Part shown: positions 49,761 through 58,869 of the stretch, in pieces | How positions within the stretch are numbered: position 1 is the stretch's first letter | Layout: each line of letters opens with the position of its first letter | NCBI GenBank assembly: GCA_900771325.1 | Contig: CAAGNN010000031.1 | Coordinates: 12,395-76,394, forward strand | Origin: Kiritimatiellia bacterium | GTDB taxonomy: Bacteria; Verrucomicrobiota; Kiritimatiellia; RFP12; DVOR01 | DNA length: 64,000 nt | Direction: 5' to 3' | Position numbers and translations under genes: made by a program | The notes under the pieces: generated by a model | The model's database searches: none | Seen by the model: the letters and a program-made list of their open reading frames with translations, nothing else | Told to the model about the DNA's origin: nothing

Positions 49761-49779
49761 ATATATAAGGAGGAAGACG

Positions 49780-51135
49780 ATGAGGTTAAGGGCGGATGTC
49801 TTTGTGCGGCACGCGGAGGGGGAGTCGCTTGTGGCGGCGCCGCGGCGTGGGGGGAGTTTGGTGTTGCAGGGGGCGGAGGTCTTCTTGGAGGCGATTCCAC
49901 GTGGGGCGGCACCCGGGGTGACGGTTGAGGAGATTGCCGATCGGGTGGCGGCGGCCTTTGAGTGCTCCGTGGCCGAGGTGGCGGCGGATGTGCGCGACTT
50001 CGTGGCACTGCTCGCGCGCGAAGGGTATCTGGAGGGAATGGAGAGCCCGGCGGCCGGGGTCAGCGCCGGAACACAGGCGGCAACGGTTGCGGCAGAGGCA
50101 GAACCTGAAGATGAAGAGACTGCGCTGGGGGACTTCTACCGCCGGCACGGATTGCCCGCCGAGTTGCATCTGGATTTGACCGATGGCTGCAACGAACGTT
50201 GCGTCCACTGCTATCTGCCGAGCGGGCGGGCACACTTCATTGAGCGGGAGCTGGCCTTCAAGGTGTTGAGGGAGTTCCGTGCGGCAGGGGGGCTGACGGT
50301 GATGATTTCGGGGGGAGAGTGCCTCTTACACCCGGACTTTGAGGCAATTGTGCGGGAGGCACGACGGCTGGAGCTGAATATCATCCTCCTCTCGAACCTT
50401 ACGCGGTGCACAGCGCAGACGGTGGCACTCCTCCGGGAGGTGCAGCCGCAGTTCGTGAACGTCTCGCTCTACGCGGCCCAGGCCGAAGTGCACGATGCCA
50501 TCACGCGCCTGGCGGGCTCGTGGGAGAAGACGGTCCGGGCGATTGACGCACTCTTGGCGGCCGGAGTGCCGGTGCGTCTGGCCACGCCGCTGATGCGCCC
50601 CAATCGCCACGCGGTAGCGGGGTTGCAAGCCTTTGCGCGCGAACGCGGTGTCCACGTGATTTTCGACTGCGACATCTTTGGGCGGATGGACCACGACTGC
50701 TCGAACCAGGCAGTCGCCCTCACCCTCGCGGAGTTGGAGGCGCTCCTGCGCGAGCACGGGGCGGCCTTGCTCCATCCGCCGGCGCCGGCAGCGCGCTGTG
50801 CGTGCGAGGCGAAGGTCTGCGACATTGGCGATGCGCGGCTGAATGTCAACGCCCAGGGCGACTACTATCCGTGCGACGGTTTCCACGGAATGGTGCTGGG
50901 CAACGCGCACCGCGACACGCTTGAGGCCGTCTGGCACGGCGAGAAGCTGAATGCGCTACGCGCTTGGCGCAATCGCGACTTTGGCGCGTGTGGCACCTGC
51001 GCGAATCGGGCGTGGTGCAAGGTCTGCGCCATGCGCAACTTTAATGAAACGGGCGATTGCTTTACCCACGCGCCGGTGCGGTGCGCGGTGGCGGCGCTCA
51101 AGCGGCAAGTGGCCCTCGGGGCGAAAGGAGTCTAA
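49780..51135 (+). CDS. Radical SAM/SPASM peptide maturase with PqqD-like N-terminus
   Basis: The 451-residue protein begins at ATG 49780 after AAGGAGG. Residues 1-90 form a PqqD-like RiPP recognition element (VTVEEIADRVAAAFE, ADVRDFVALLAREGYL). The radical SAM core carries C137-x3-C141-x2-C144 (DGCNERCVHCYL) and a GGE motif (MISGGECLLHPDF). A C-terminal SPASM domain with at least seven Cys (YYPCDGFHGMVLGN, CGTCANRAWCKVCAMRNF) would hold auxiliary 4Fe-4S clusters. It should bind the precursor leader and install thioether or other crosslinks. It overlaps nothing and precedes the second maturase by 2 bp. Confidence 0.92.
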   Translation: MRLRADVFVRHAEGESLVAAPRRGGSLVLQGAEVFLEAIPRGAAPGVTVEEIADRVAAAFECSVAEVAADVRDFVALLAREGYLEGMESPAAGVSAGTQAATVAAEAEPEDEETALGDFYRRHGLPAELHLDLTDGCNERCVHCYLPSGRAHFIERELAFKVLREFRAAGGLTVMISGGECLLHPDFEAIVREARRLELNIILLSNLTRCTAQTVALLREVQPQFVNVSLYAAQAEVHDAITRLAGSWEKTVRAIDALLAAGVPVRLATPLMRPNRHAVAGLQAFARERGVHVIFDCDIFGRMDHDCSNQAVALTLAELEALLREHGAALLHPPAPAARCACEAKVCDIGDARLNVNAQGDYYPCDGFHGMVLGNAHRDTLEAVWHGEKLNALRAWRNRDFGACGTCANRAWCKVCAMRNFNETGDCFTHAPVRCAVAALKRQVALGAKGV

Positions 51136-51137
51136 GA

Positions 51138-52574
51138 ATGGTTTTGCGATTGGCACGGCAGACGTTTGTGCGCCATTACGGGGAGTTCTCGTATCTCTTT
51201 GGCAAGGTGACGGCCTTTGACCAGGTCTTCCGCCACGCCGAGCCCTTCCTGCGGCCGCTGACGCGCGAGGCGAAGGATTGGGAGGCGGTGGTCGATGAGG
51301 TGTGGCACGCCTTTGAGGGCGTTTCGCGTGCCGAGGTGGCGGCGGACTTCGAGGCCTTCATCCGCCCGCTGATTGAGGCGGGGGTTATCCTGTGCGGCGC
51401 ATCACCCGAGGCCTTGGAGGCGCTTGAACCGCGCTTTACCTACGCGGTTGATGACCCCAAGACCCTTGCGAACGAGAAGGTCTACACCCAGGCAGAAGCC
51501 GAGGCCCTGCCGGCCACGCTCCTGGATCGCTACTTTGCCGAGCACCCGACGCTCTTTTCTCTGCAGTTAGACATCACCCAGGCCTGCACCGAGCGTTGCC
51601 GCCACTGCTATGTGCCCGAGTATAATCCGCTCTTCCTGCCCTACGAGAAGATCTGCGAGGTGCTCGACGACTTCCGCGCGATGGGCGGACTGCACATCTC
51701 CCTCTCGGGCGGAGAGTGTATGCTCCACCCCGACTTCATCCGCATTGTCCGCGCCATTCGCGAGCGCGATTGCACGGTCGCCTGCCTGAGCAACCTCACC
51801 GTGATGAGCGATGAGATCCTCGCCGCACTCGTGGAGGCCGATGCCACCGTCCAAGTGTCGCTCTACTCGATGGAGCCGGAGATTCACGACGAGGTGACGC
51901 GCCGCAAGGGCTCCTGGCGCGAGACGATGGGCGCGATTGTGCGTCTGCGCGCGGCGGACATCCCCGTGCGCATCTCCTGCCCCTGTTTGCGCATCAACTA
52001 CAAGGGCTACCCGGCCGTGCTCGCCTTTGCCAAAAGCCTCAAGATGAGCGCGCAGACCGACTTCATCATTATGGGCAAGTCCGACTGCGACACCTCAAAC
52101 CTCTGTAATCGCCTCACCCTCCCCGAGACCCGCGAGCTGCTGGAGGATGTCATCCTCCGCTCCGTGCCGATGAATAGCGAATACTTCAACCCCGCCAAGA
52201 AGGAGCATCTGCTCGACGATGCCACCTGGGCGCGCCAGAAGGCCTGCGGCGCGTGCGTCAACTCCCTCTGCCTCAACGCCTCGGGCGAGTATTATCCGTG
52301 CCCGGGCTTTGCCGGCTTCCCGCTGGGGAGTTGCTACAACATGAGCCTGAAGGAGGTGTGGCTCAACTCGCCCGTCACCCAGCGTTTGCGCGCCGTCACC
52401 AAGGGCGACTTCCAGCATTGCGTTGGGTGCCCGGACCGCGACTACTGCTCTCAGTGCATGTGCCGCAACTACAACGAGACGGGCGAACTCTTCACCCCCG
52501 CCAAACACTTCTGTCAGGTTGCCGCCCTCAACCACGAGATCGTCGACCAGAAGCAAGCAACCTACCGCTCCTGA
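51138..52574 (+). CDS. Second radical SAM/SPASM peptide maturase
   Basis: The 478-residue protein starts at ATG 51138, with AAAGGAG in the end of the previous gene; a longer frame starts inside that gene and was rejected. An N-terminal PqqD-like region (residues about 45-90, EVAADFEAFIRPLIEAGVI) precedes the radical SAM core with C150-x3-C154-x2-C157 (QACTERCRHCYV) and SGGECMLHPDF. The SPASM domain includes YYPCPGFAGFPLGSCYNMSL and CVGCPDRDYCSQCMCRNYNETG. It is clearly a paralogue of the neighbouring maturase. The pair may form a heterocomplex or act successively at different Cys of the precursor. Confidence 0.92.
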   Translation: MVLRLARQTFVRHYGEFSYLFGKVTAFDQVFRHAEPFLRPLTREAKDWEAVVDEVWHAFEGVSRAEVAADFEAFIRPLIEAGVILCGASPEALEALEPRFTYAVDDPKTLANEKVYTQAEAEALPATLLDRYFAEHPTLFSLQLDITQACTERCRHCYVPEYNPLFLPYEKICEVLDDFRAMGGLHISLSGGECMLHPDFIRIVRAIRERDCTVACLSNLTVMSDEILAALVEADATVQVSLYSMEPEIHDEVTRRKGSWRETMGAIVRLRAADIPVRISCPCLRINYKGYPAVLAFAKSLKMSAQTDFIIMGKSDCDTSNLCNRLTLPETRELLEDVILRSVPMNSEYFNPAKKEHLLDDATWARQKACGACVNSLCLNASGEYYPCPGFAGFPLGSCYNMSLKEVWLNSPVTQRLRAVTKGDFQHCVGCPDRDYCSQCMCRNYNETGELFTPAKHFCQVAALNHEIVDQKQATYRS

Positions 52575-53341
52575 TGATCTGCGACGCGCATATCCACGTC
52601 GGCCCCTTCCACCACTTGCGCCGGGGCGAATGGCGGCTCTGCCGCTACACCCCGCGCGAGGTGTGCCACGCGCTGAAAGGTGCCGGTGTGGCGCACTTCA
52701 TCTTCTCCTCCCTCGCCGCCCAACGCGGGGTGCCCTATCACGCCATTGCGCGCGCGGCGCGGTCCGTCCGCCGCCGCTTTGGGCCCGGCGCACACCCCTT
52801 CTATTGGCTCACGGCCGCGTACTATCGGGAAGACCCCACCCTGACGCGTCTGGCGGAGGGACCCTGGGAGGGGATTAAGCTCCACGGCTTGGAGACCCCG
52901 TGGGCCACCGCCTATCCCGAGGAACTCGAGCACATCCTGACCGTGGCCGAGGCACGCAACCTGCCGGTGCAGATTCACTGCGGTGAAGATCCCACCGTGC
53001 GGCCGGCCGTCTGGCTTCCCTTTGTCCTGCGCCATCCGGGCGTACGCTGCGACTTTGCCCACCTGCGTCCGCTGGAGGAGACCCTGGAGGCGCTGCGCCG
53101 TTGCCCTAACCTCTTCGTTGATAGCGCCTTTGCCTCCGTCGACACCGCCTTGCAAGTCTGCGCCGCCGGCTTTGCCAATCGGCTCCTCTTCGGCACCGAC
53201 TTCCCCATCCAAGCCAGCTTCCGCCCCCAAGCCCTGCGCAAACTCTACGCTTCGCAACTGCGGCCAGAGGCCAAGCGCCTCGCCGCGCACTGCCCCTGCC
53301 AAGAGACCTTCTGCCGCTTCCTGCGCGGTCCAACCCCCTGA
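52574..53341 (+). CDS. Amidohydrolase 2-type metal-dependent hydrolase in the RiPP cluster
   Basis: The 255-residue protein has HxH at residues 6-8 (MICDAHIHVGPFHH), WEGIKLHG, VQIHCGEDP (near residue 134), CDFAHLRPLEE and the terminal-Asp motif LLFGTDFPIQ, all fitting a single TIM-barrel amidohydrolase. Its ATG overlaps the stop of the second maturase (TGATG). Amidohydrolases are unusual in RiPP clusters; it might remove the leader or hydrolyse another amide, but this is only inferred from position. No signal peptide is present, so it acts in the cytoplasm. Confidence 0.85.
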   Translation: MICDAHIHVGPFHHLRRGEWRLCRYTPREVCHALKGAGVAHFIFSSLAAQRGVPYHAIARAARSVRRRFGPGAHPFYWLTAAYYREDPTLTRLAEGPWEGIKLHGLETPWATAYPEELEHILTVAEARNLPVQIHCGEDPTVRPAVWLPFVLRHPGVRCDFAHLRPLEETLEALRRCPNLFVDSAFASVDTALQVCAAGFANRLLFGTDFPIQASFRPQALRKLYASQLRPEAKRLAAHCPCQETFCRFLRGPTP

Positions 53342-53342
53342 T

Positions 53343-55010
53343 ATGCACGCCGAAACGCGCACCCTTTGGCACCTCTGCGCCCTCCTCCGATTGCTCAAAG
53401 GCAAGTGGGTGATGGCAGCGTGCACCCTAGCCAGCGAGGGCGCGCGCCTGGCAATCCCGGTACTAACCTGCCTCTTGGTTGACCGCCTGGGGCGCGGCGA
53501 AGCCATCGGTTGGCTTCTCGCCGGTCTGATTGCGGCGGAAGGGGGTTCGCTCCTGGTCAGTTATTGCCGCTCCCAGCTGGAGACGCTTTACTTTACACGC
53601 TTCGATGCCGCCGTGGTCCTGGCCTATTGGCGGGACATCTGTAGCCTAGACCTCAACGACTTCTCCCGGCACTCGGTGGGAATGTGGCTGGGGAAGGTCT
53701 GTTGCGATGCCAAGTTGGTGACCACTGCGTTGCGGCAGGTCTTTGATGTGGCCCTGGGGTTCGCCCTCTTCTGCCTGGGCAGTTTAACCATCATCCTTTG
53801 GCGTGCGCCGCTGCTCGGTGTGCTCTTTCTCCTTGCGCTCGGCGGCGGGTGGTGCGTCTGCCACGCCTTTCGCCGCCACTTAAACCACGCCACCAAACAG
53901 ATGCGGCGCGCCACCTATCGCTTCCAGCGTTTCCTTTATGGCATCATCCGAATGCACAGCCTCCTGAAGGTCTTCGGGGTGACGCCCCCTTACAACCTGC
54001 GTCTGCAAGCCATGTCCGCCTACTCCGTGGCGCGCGACACTCAGTTGGCCCTCCTGGAAGCGAACAACCGCCTCTGCCTCGAGCTCGCGCTTTGGCTGGC
54101 GCGGATGGGTGTCTTTGGCGGCTATGTCTATTGCGTTGCCGCCGGGCGGTGCACCTTGGGCGAGATGATCGCCGCCACACTCCTCACAACCCAAATGCTC
54201 CAAGGCATCCAGAGCCTCATGTCCGCCTTTCCCTCCTTCACCAAAGGCCGTGAAGCATTGGCGGAAATCCGAACCACCCTCGCCCCCCAACCCACCCTCG
54301 CGCCCTTACCGCCAGCCGCGCCCCAGCCTTGTCCACGCGAAGCGCTTATCGACTGCTCGGCGCTCTCGTTCGCCTACACCCCCGGGCGCGATGTCATCTG
54401 CAACTTCTCGGCCTCCTTCAAGCGCGGAGACTTCTGCGTCTTCCTTGGGCACAACGGCAGTGGCAAAAGCACCCTCGCCAAACTCCTGCTCCAACTTCTG
54501 CGCCCAACTGCCGGGACCATCGCCTACGCCCCGGCATTGCAAGTGGGTTGGATTCCACAGCAAGCCGATATTCAAGACGATTCCATCCTGGAGAATATCC
54601 GCCTCCGATCGCCCGCCATCTCCGAGGCCGAAGTGGCCAAGGCCGTCGACTTCTGCGGGCTTTCCCGATGGGTTGAGCAACTCCCCGGCGGTTTGCACGC
54701 GCGCCTGGCCGAAGGGAAACTCTCCGGCGGCCAACTCCAGCTCATCTCCATTGCCCGCGCACTGGTCCGCAAGCCCAACTGCCTCATCATCGATGAAGTC
54801 ACCAACAACCTCGACATCGTGATGAAGCAAACCATCTACCGCGTCCTACGCCACTGCGCCGCCAACCGCCTGGTCATCCTCATCTCCCACGACCTCGAGA
54901 GCATCCAGCTCGCCAACCGTCTCTTCCTCTTCGAACAAGCGCACATTCGCGAAATGCCCCCTGCCGCATTCACCCCCGAGCAACTCCTCAACGCCACCCT
55001 CGCTCGATAG
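53343..55010 (+). CDS. ABC exporter (fused membrane and ATPase domains)
   Basis: The 555-residue half-transporter begins at ATG 53343, one base after the previous stop; a longer frame starts within the hydrolase gene. Residues about 1-290 contain five or six membrane helices (VMAACTLASEGARLAIPVLTC, LGFALFCLGSLTIILW). The ATPase domain has Walker A GHNGSGKST (near 370), signature KLSGGQLQLISIA (near 458), Walker B CLIIDEVTNN and an ISHDLES switch. No C39 peptidase is fused. It probably exports the mature peptide as a homodimer. An unusual Cys content in the membrane domain (GMWLGKVCCD) is noted. Confidence 0.9.
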   Translation: MHAETRTLWHLCALLRLLKGKWVMAACTLASEGARLAIPVLTCLLVDRLGRGEAIGWLLAGLIAAEGGSLLVSYCRSQLETLYFTRFDAAVVLAYWRDICSLDLNDFSRHSVGMWLGKVCCDAKLVTTALRQVFDVALGFALFCLGSLTIILWRAPLLGVLFLLALGGGWCVCHAFRRHLNHATKQMRRATYRFQRFLYGIIRMHSLLKVFGVTPPYNLRLQAMSAYSVARDTQLALLEANNRLCLELALWLARMGVFGGYVYCVAAGRCTLGEMIAATLLTTQMLQGIQSLMSAFPSFTKGREALAEIRTTLAPQPTLAPLPPAAPQPCPREALIDCSALSFAYTPGRDVICNFSASFKRGDFCVFLGHNGSGKSTLAKLLLQLLRPTAGTIAYAPALQVGWIPQQADIQDDSILENIRLRSPAISEAEVAKAVDFCGLSRWVEQLPGGLHARLAEGKLSGGQLQLISIARALVRKPNCLIIDEVTNNLDIVMKQTIYRVLRHCAANRLVILISHDLESIQLANRLFLFEQAHIREMPPAAFTPEQLLNATLAR

Positions 55011-55017
55011 TGCGCCC

Positions 55018-55217
55018 CCCGCAACCCGGGGCGGGTCGGAGGTCAACCCGGGGCGAGTCGGAGGTCAACCCGGGGCGGGTCGGGGGTCAACCCGGGGCGG
55101 ACAAAAATGTAAAGCGCTCCGGGCCCAAAATAAACCCGGGCCTACCTCGAGGCGAACCCGGGGCGGGTCGGGGGGCAACCCGGGGCGGGTCGGAGGTCAA
55201 CCCGGGGCGGGTCGGAG
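55018..55217. repeat. 22-bp GC-rich array, locus 4
   Basis: About seven AACCCGGGGCGG-type cores, mostly with the variable part GTCGGAGGTC, interrupted by CAAAAATGTAAAGCGCT (shared with locus 3) and a CCCGGGCCTACCTCGA segment shared with locus 1. Confidence 0.85.
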
Positions 55218-55316
55218 GGGCGGGCCGGTGCACAACGCTTACCGACCGTGGCCGCTGAGGGCGGCAACCGCCACGTCCCCCACCTCAGCCCGCCCGTCGC
55301 GGAACGCGCGCTAAGA

Positions 55317-55344
55317 GCTAACCGCTAACAGCCAACCGCTGCGA
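55317..55344. repeat. Heptanucleotide tandem repeat, 4 units
   Basis: GCTAACC, GCTAACA, GCCAACC, GCTGCGA in direct 7-bp succession. Confidence 0.7.
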
Positions 55345-55402
55345 GCGAAACGAGCGAGTTCTGCACGCGTTTTTCGCCCGTGCACGCAGAGAAGGAATGT
55401 GG

Positions 55403-55417
55403 TAGACTATGGGCATA
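55403..55417 (+). promoter_or_regulatory. gspF promoter -10 box, predicted leaderless
   Basis: TAGACT (55403-55408) is 8 nt before the ATG at 55417. The -35 position (55380-55385) reads GTGCAC, a poor match. No ribosome-binding site precedes the ATG at the usual distance. Confidence 0.4.
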
Positions 55418-56730
55418 TGGCGAGCTTTGGATACCTTGCATTAAATCGGCAGAAAGGGAAGGTCTCGGGGACGATCGAGGCTGCGGACCGGCGTGGCGCG
55501 ATGGCGGCGTTGGCGGCGCAGGGGTTGCAGGCGCTGTCGATTCGGGAAGTCGCAGGAGGGAAGGCGCCGGCAGCGAAGGCGAGCGTTGCACCCAAGGCGG
55601 TCAAGCCCGGGAAGGCTACGGCCAAGGCGCCCAAGCCGGCGAAGGCGGGGAGCGGGAGTTCCTTCTGGACGCTCTCGGCCGCTCCGGCGAAGCGGATGAA
55701 GCCGGCGGAGGTGTTGCTCTTTACCTCGGAGTTGGCAGACTTGATTGACGCGGGGATGACCTTGGGCGCGGCGCTGAACTCGCTGGCGAACCAAGGTGAG
55801 CCCACGAGCGGGATTTGCGCGGTCTCGGCCGACTTGCGGGACCGGATTATGCGCGGCGAGGCCTTTTCGGACGCGGTGGACGCGCATCCGCGGACCTTCC
55901 CGGCGATCTATGGGAATATGGTGCGCGCGGGCGAGGCGTCGGGGGCGATGGTGGAGGTGCTGCGGCGCCTGGCCGAGCATTACGAGCGGAACCAGTCGAT
56001 GAAGAGCAAGGTGATTTCGGCGCTGACCTACCCGGCGATCGTGCTGGGGATGGGGGTGGTGGCGGTCATCTTCGCGATGGTGAAGATTGTGCCGCAGTTT
56101 ACCTCGCTCTTCGCCAGTATGGGCAAGGAGTTGCCGCTGCCAACGCGCATCCTCATCGGAATGAGCGATGGACTGACGAAGTATGGCCTCCTCTACGCGC
56201 TGGGGTTGGTGGCGGGGATTGTGCTGCTACACAAGTGGATTAACGGGAGCGGGCGCTTGGCGTGGGATGGCTTCAAGCTCAAGGTGCCGCTCGTGCGCGG
56301 GTTGGTGGCCTCGGGCACCTTCGCTTCGCTGGCCTACACGCTTCAGACGCTGCTGGCCAACGGCGTGAATGTGCTCAATGCCTTGCGGATTGCCGAGGAG
56401 ACCAGCGGCAACGCGGTCATCGGCGCGGAGCTGCGCAAGGCGCGCGAGCGGGTGACCGATGGCACCACCATCTCCGGGCCGCTGGCGCAGAGCGGCATCT
56501 TCCCGCGGCTGATGACCGATATGATGGCCCTGGGCGAGCAGACGGGCAACCTGCCCACGGCTCTCGGTCACATCGGCAAGCGCTACGAAGCCGAGCTCAA
56601 CCAGAACATCCGCAACTTCACCACGGCCCTTGAGCCGATTCTCATCTTCCTCGTGGCCGGCGTGGTCGGCTTTGTGGCCATCGCCATTCTCTCGGCCGTC
56701 TTCTCGGCCACCTCCGCCATGGGGCAATAA
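55417..56730 (+). CDS. gspF: Type II secretion system inner-membrane protein, GspF/PilC family
   Basis: The 437-residue protein begins ASFGYLALNRQKGKVSGTIEA, typical for GspF/PilC, and has two T2SSF domains with three membrane helices (VIFAMVKIVPQFTSLFASMGKELP, GLLYALGLVAGIVLLHKW, ILIFLVAGVVGFVAIAILSAVF). A Lys/Ala/Pro-rich linker in residues about 45-90 is an expansion not usual in the family. It forms the inner-membrane platform of a type II secretion or type IV pilus-like machine. The pseudopilin gene follows 17 bp later. ATPase and secretin genes are not in the window. Confidence 0.9.
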   Translation: MASFGYLALNRQKGKVSGTIEAADRRGAMAALAAQGLQALSIREVAGGKAPAAKASVAPKAVKPGKATAKAPKPAKAGSGSSFWTLSAAPAKRMKPAEVLLFTSELADLIDAGMTLGAALNSLANQGEPTSGICAVSADLRDRIMRGEAFSDAVDAHPRTFPAIYGNMVRAGEASGAMVEVLRRLAEHYERNQSMKSKVISALTYPAIVLGMGVVAVIFAMVKIVPQFTSLFASMGKELPLPTRILIGMSDGLTKYGLLYALGLVAGIVLLHKWINGSGRLAWDGFKLKVPLVRGLVASGTFASLAYTLQTLLANGVNVLNALRIAEETSGNAVIGAELRKARERVTDGTTISGPLAQSGIFPRLMTDMMALGEQTGNLPTALGHIGKRYEAELNQNIRNFTTALEPILIFLVAGVVGFVAIAILSAVFSATSAMGQ

Positions 56731-56747
56731 TTCAGAAAGGAACACAG

Positions 56748-57143
56748 ATGAACGCTTCCCGCAAGATCCTTCGCCGCGCCGGCTTTACGCTGGTGGAACT
56801 GTTGCTGGTGATTGCCATCCTCGGCATTCTCGGCACCGTGGTGGTGGTCAACTTTGGTGGCGAGAGCGACAAGGCGCGCCGGACCGCCACGCTCACCTCT
56901 ATCGGCGCTATCGACCAGGCTATCCAGATCTACAAGATGAATACCGGGCGCTATCCCGACAACAACAACGGCCTTAAGGACCTCACCGTGGGCATCAACG
57001 ACGATGAGCCGCTCCTGAAGGCCGACTCGCTCAATGATGCCTGGGGGCAGCCCTTCATCTACAAGCGCGAGGGCAAGAGATACACCATCCGTTCGAAAGG
57101 TGCCGACGGCGTCGAGGGCACGGAAGACGATCTCACCAACTGA
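56748..57143 (+). CDS. gspG: Type II secretion major pseudopilin GspG
   Basis: The 131-residue pseudopilin has a short basic leader and the prepilin cleavage motif G-FTLVELLLVIAILG (cleavage after Gly12), with Glu at +5. The globular part shows DQAIQIYKMNTGRYPDNNNGLKDL, DAWGQPFIYK and a calcium-loop-like DGVEGTEDD tail, as in GspG. It is the main subunit of the pseudopilus. AGAAAGGAAC before the ATG is the ribosome-binding site. Confidence 0.95.
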   Translation: MNASRKILRRAGFTLVELLLVIAILGILGTVVVVNFGGESDKARRTATLTSIGAIDQAIQIYKMNTGRYPDNNNGLKDLTVGINDDEPLLKADSLNDAWGQPFIYKREGKRYTIRSKGADGVEGTEDDLTN

Positions 57144-57153
57144 GGGTCCGGCG

Positions 57154-58845
57154 ATGGACGCGCAGCACGTAGCCCCAACCGTGGAGACGGTGACCCTGAC
57201 GGTGGCCGGCGAAGCCCCCAGGCAGGTGCCGCGCGGAACGCAGCTGGGGGCAGCGTTGCCGAGCGAGGTGGGCGGACTGCCGGTGCTGGCGGCGTTGGTG
57301 AATAACGACGTGGCGCCTCTGGATATGCCCCTCTTGGTCAATGCGCAGGTAAAGCCGCTGACCTTGGCCGACGAAGAGGGCTGGCAGGTCTACCGGCGGA
57401 CGCTCTGCTTCCTGGTGGCCAAGGTGCTGCACGGCGACTTCCCCGGGGTGGCCTGCCGCGTGCGCCAGAGCTTCGGCCACAACGCGCTCTATTGGACCTG
57501 GGAGGTGAGTGCCGGCGAGCGCGATGCCAAGGTGGCCGCGCTGCGCGCCGGGGTGGCGCGCTTGATTGCCACCGATGCGCCCATCCGCCATCAGCTCTAC
57601 GCCTATGCCGACATCCTTGAACGCTTCCGCGCCAATGGGCAGATGGACAAGGTCAACCTCTTGGCCCACCGCAATCCGCCCTACCTGGCCTTGGCCACCT
57701 GCGGCGGCTTCTACGACCTGCCGCAGGGGGTGATGGCTACGCGCACCGGGGTGCTGCGCCTCTTCGACCTGGTGCCGTTGCAGGAGGGCTTCGTCCTCGA
57801 GTTCCCGAGCGTGAAGACGCCCACCGAGCTCGACCCAATGCCGCCCTACGACTTCCTCTTCGAGATCTACGCCGAGCACCTGCGCTGGGGCGAGATTATC
57901 GGCATCCGCAACGCAGGCGAACTCAATGCCGCCATTGCCGATGGCTCGGTGCTGGATGTGATTAACACCGTCGAGGCGCTCCACGAACGGCGCCTGGCCT
58001 CGCTGGCCGACCGCGTGGCCTCCAAGATTCCGCGGCCGCACGTGGTCCTGGTGGCCGGGCCGAGCTCGGCGGGCAAGACGACCTTTGCGATGCGCCTGTG
58101 CACCCACCTGCGCGTTCTGGGCCTCAAGCCCACCCTCATCTCCACGGACAACTACTTTGTGGGCGATGCGCGCAACCCGCGCGACGAGCACGGCAATCTC
58201 GACTACGAACACCTCGACGCGGTGGACCGTCCGCGCCTCAATGCCGACATCCTGCGGCTACTCAAGGGCGAGACCATCCCGCTGCGTAAGTTCAACTTCA
58301 TCCAGCACGAGCCGTACGACTCCGAGGAGACCCTTTCGCTCGACCCGGCGCTCGGCGTGCTGGTCATCGAGGGCATTCACTCCCTCAACCCCGACCTGAC
58401 CCCCGACATCCCGCGCAGCGAAAAGTTCCTCATCTACGTCAACGCCCTCACGCAGTTGGCCATCGACAGCAACAACCGCATCTCCACCATCGACAACCGC
58501 CTCCTGCGCCGCCTCGTGCGCGATGGGCAGTTCCGCGGCCGCTCGCCGCGCGAGACCCTCCGCCTCTGGCCGAGCGTGCGCGCCGGGGAGGAGAAGTGGA
58601 TCTTCCCCTTCCAGCACTTTGCCGACGCGGTCTTCAACACGGCCCTCGACTACGAGATTCCCGTCCTCAAGACCCTCGCCGGGCCGCTGCTCAACCAGAT
58701 TAAGCCCTTCCACCCCGAGTTCGTCCTCGCCCGCCGCCTCTCCTGCTTCCTGCAGAACTTCACGGCGATGCCGATGGCCGACGTGCCCACCAACTCCATC
58801 CTCCGCGAATACCTCGGCGAGAGCCGCTTGAGGTACCAATCCTAG
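57154..58845 (+). CDS. Nucleoside kinase-like protein: TGS/ThrRS-like N-terminus plus uridine kinase domain
   Basis: The 563-residue protein starts at ATG 57154. Its N-terminal part has a TGS-like domain (LTVAGEAPRQVPRGTQLGAALP, LTLADEEGWQVYRRTLCFLVAKVL) and a segment resembling the second additional domain of threonyl-tRNA synthetase. The C-terminal half is a phosphoribulokinase/uridine kinase-type P-loop domain (GPSSAGKTTFAMRL, STDNYFV, NLDYEHLDAVD, VLVIEGIHSLNP). Such fused proteins are annotated as nucleoside or uridine kinases, phosphorylating uridine or cytidine in salvage; substrate is inferred. No link with the type II secretion genes 10 bp upstream is obvious beyond shared transcription. 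Confidence 0.85.
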   Translation: MDAQHVAPTVETVTLTVAGEAPRQVPRGTQLGAALPSEVGGLPVLAALVNNDVAPLDMPLLVNAQVKPLTLADEEGWQVYRRTLCFLVAKVLHGDFPGVACRVRQSFGHNALYWTWEVSAGERDAKVAALRAGVARLIATDAPIRHQLYAYADILERFRANGQMDKVNLLAHRNPPYLALATCGGFYDLPQGVMATRTGVLRLFDLVPLQEGFVLEFPSVKTPTELDPMPPYDFLFEIYAEHLRWGEIIGIRNAGELNAAIADGSVLDVINTVEALHERRLASLADRVASKIPRPHVVLVAGPSSAGKTTFAMRLCTHLRVLGLKPTLISTDNYFVGDARNPRDEHGNLDYEHLDAVDRPRLNADILRLLKGETIPLRKFNFIQHEPYDSEETLSLDPALGVLVIEGIHSLNPDLTPDIPRSEKFLIYVNALTQLAIDSNNRISTIDNRLLRRLVRDGQFRGRSPRETLRLWPSVRAGEEKWIFPFQHFADAVFNTALDYEIPVLKTLAGPLLNQIKPFHPEFVLARRLSCFLQNFTAMPMADVPTNSILREYLGESRLRYQS

Positions 58846-58869
58846 CGCCGCAAATCAGGGAGATACGCC

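Larger units (their letters stand above)
55011..55416. other. 406-bp intergenic spacer, no gene seen
   Basis: Lies between the RiPP cluster and the type II secretion genes. It contains the fourth 22-bp array, a heptamer array and the gspF promoter region. The reading frame across the array is repeat-derived. Confidence 0.7.
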
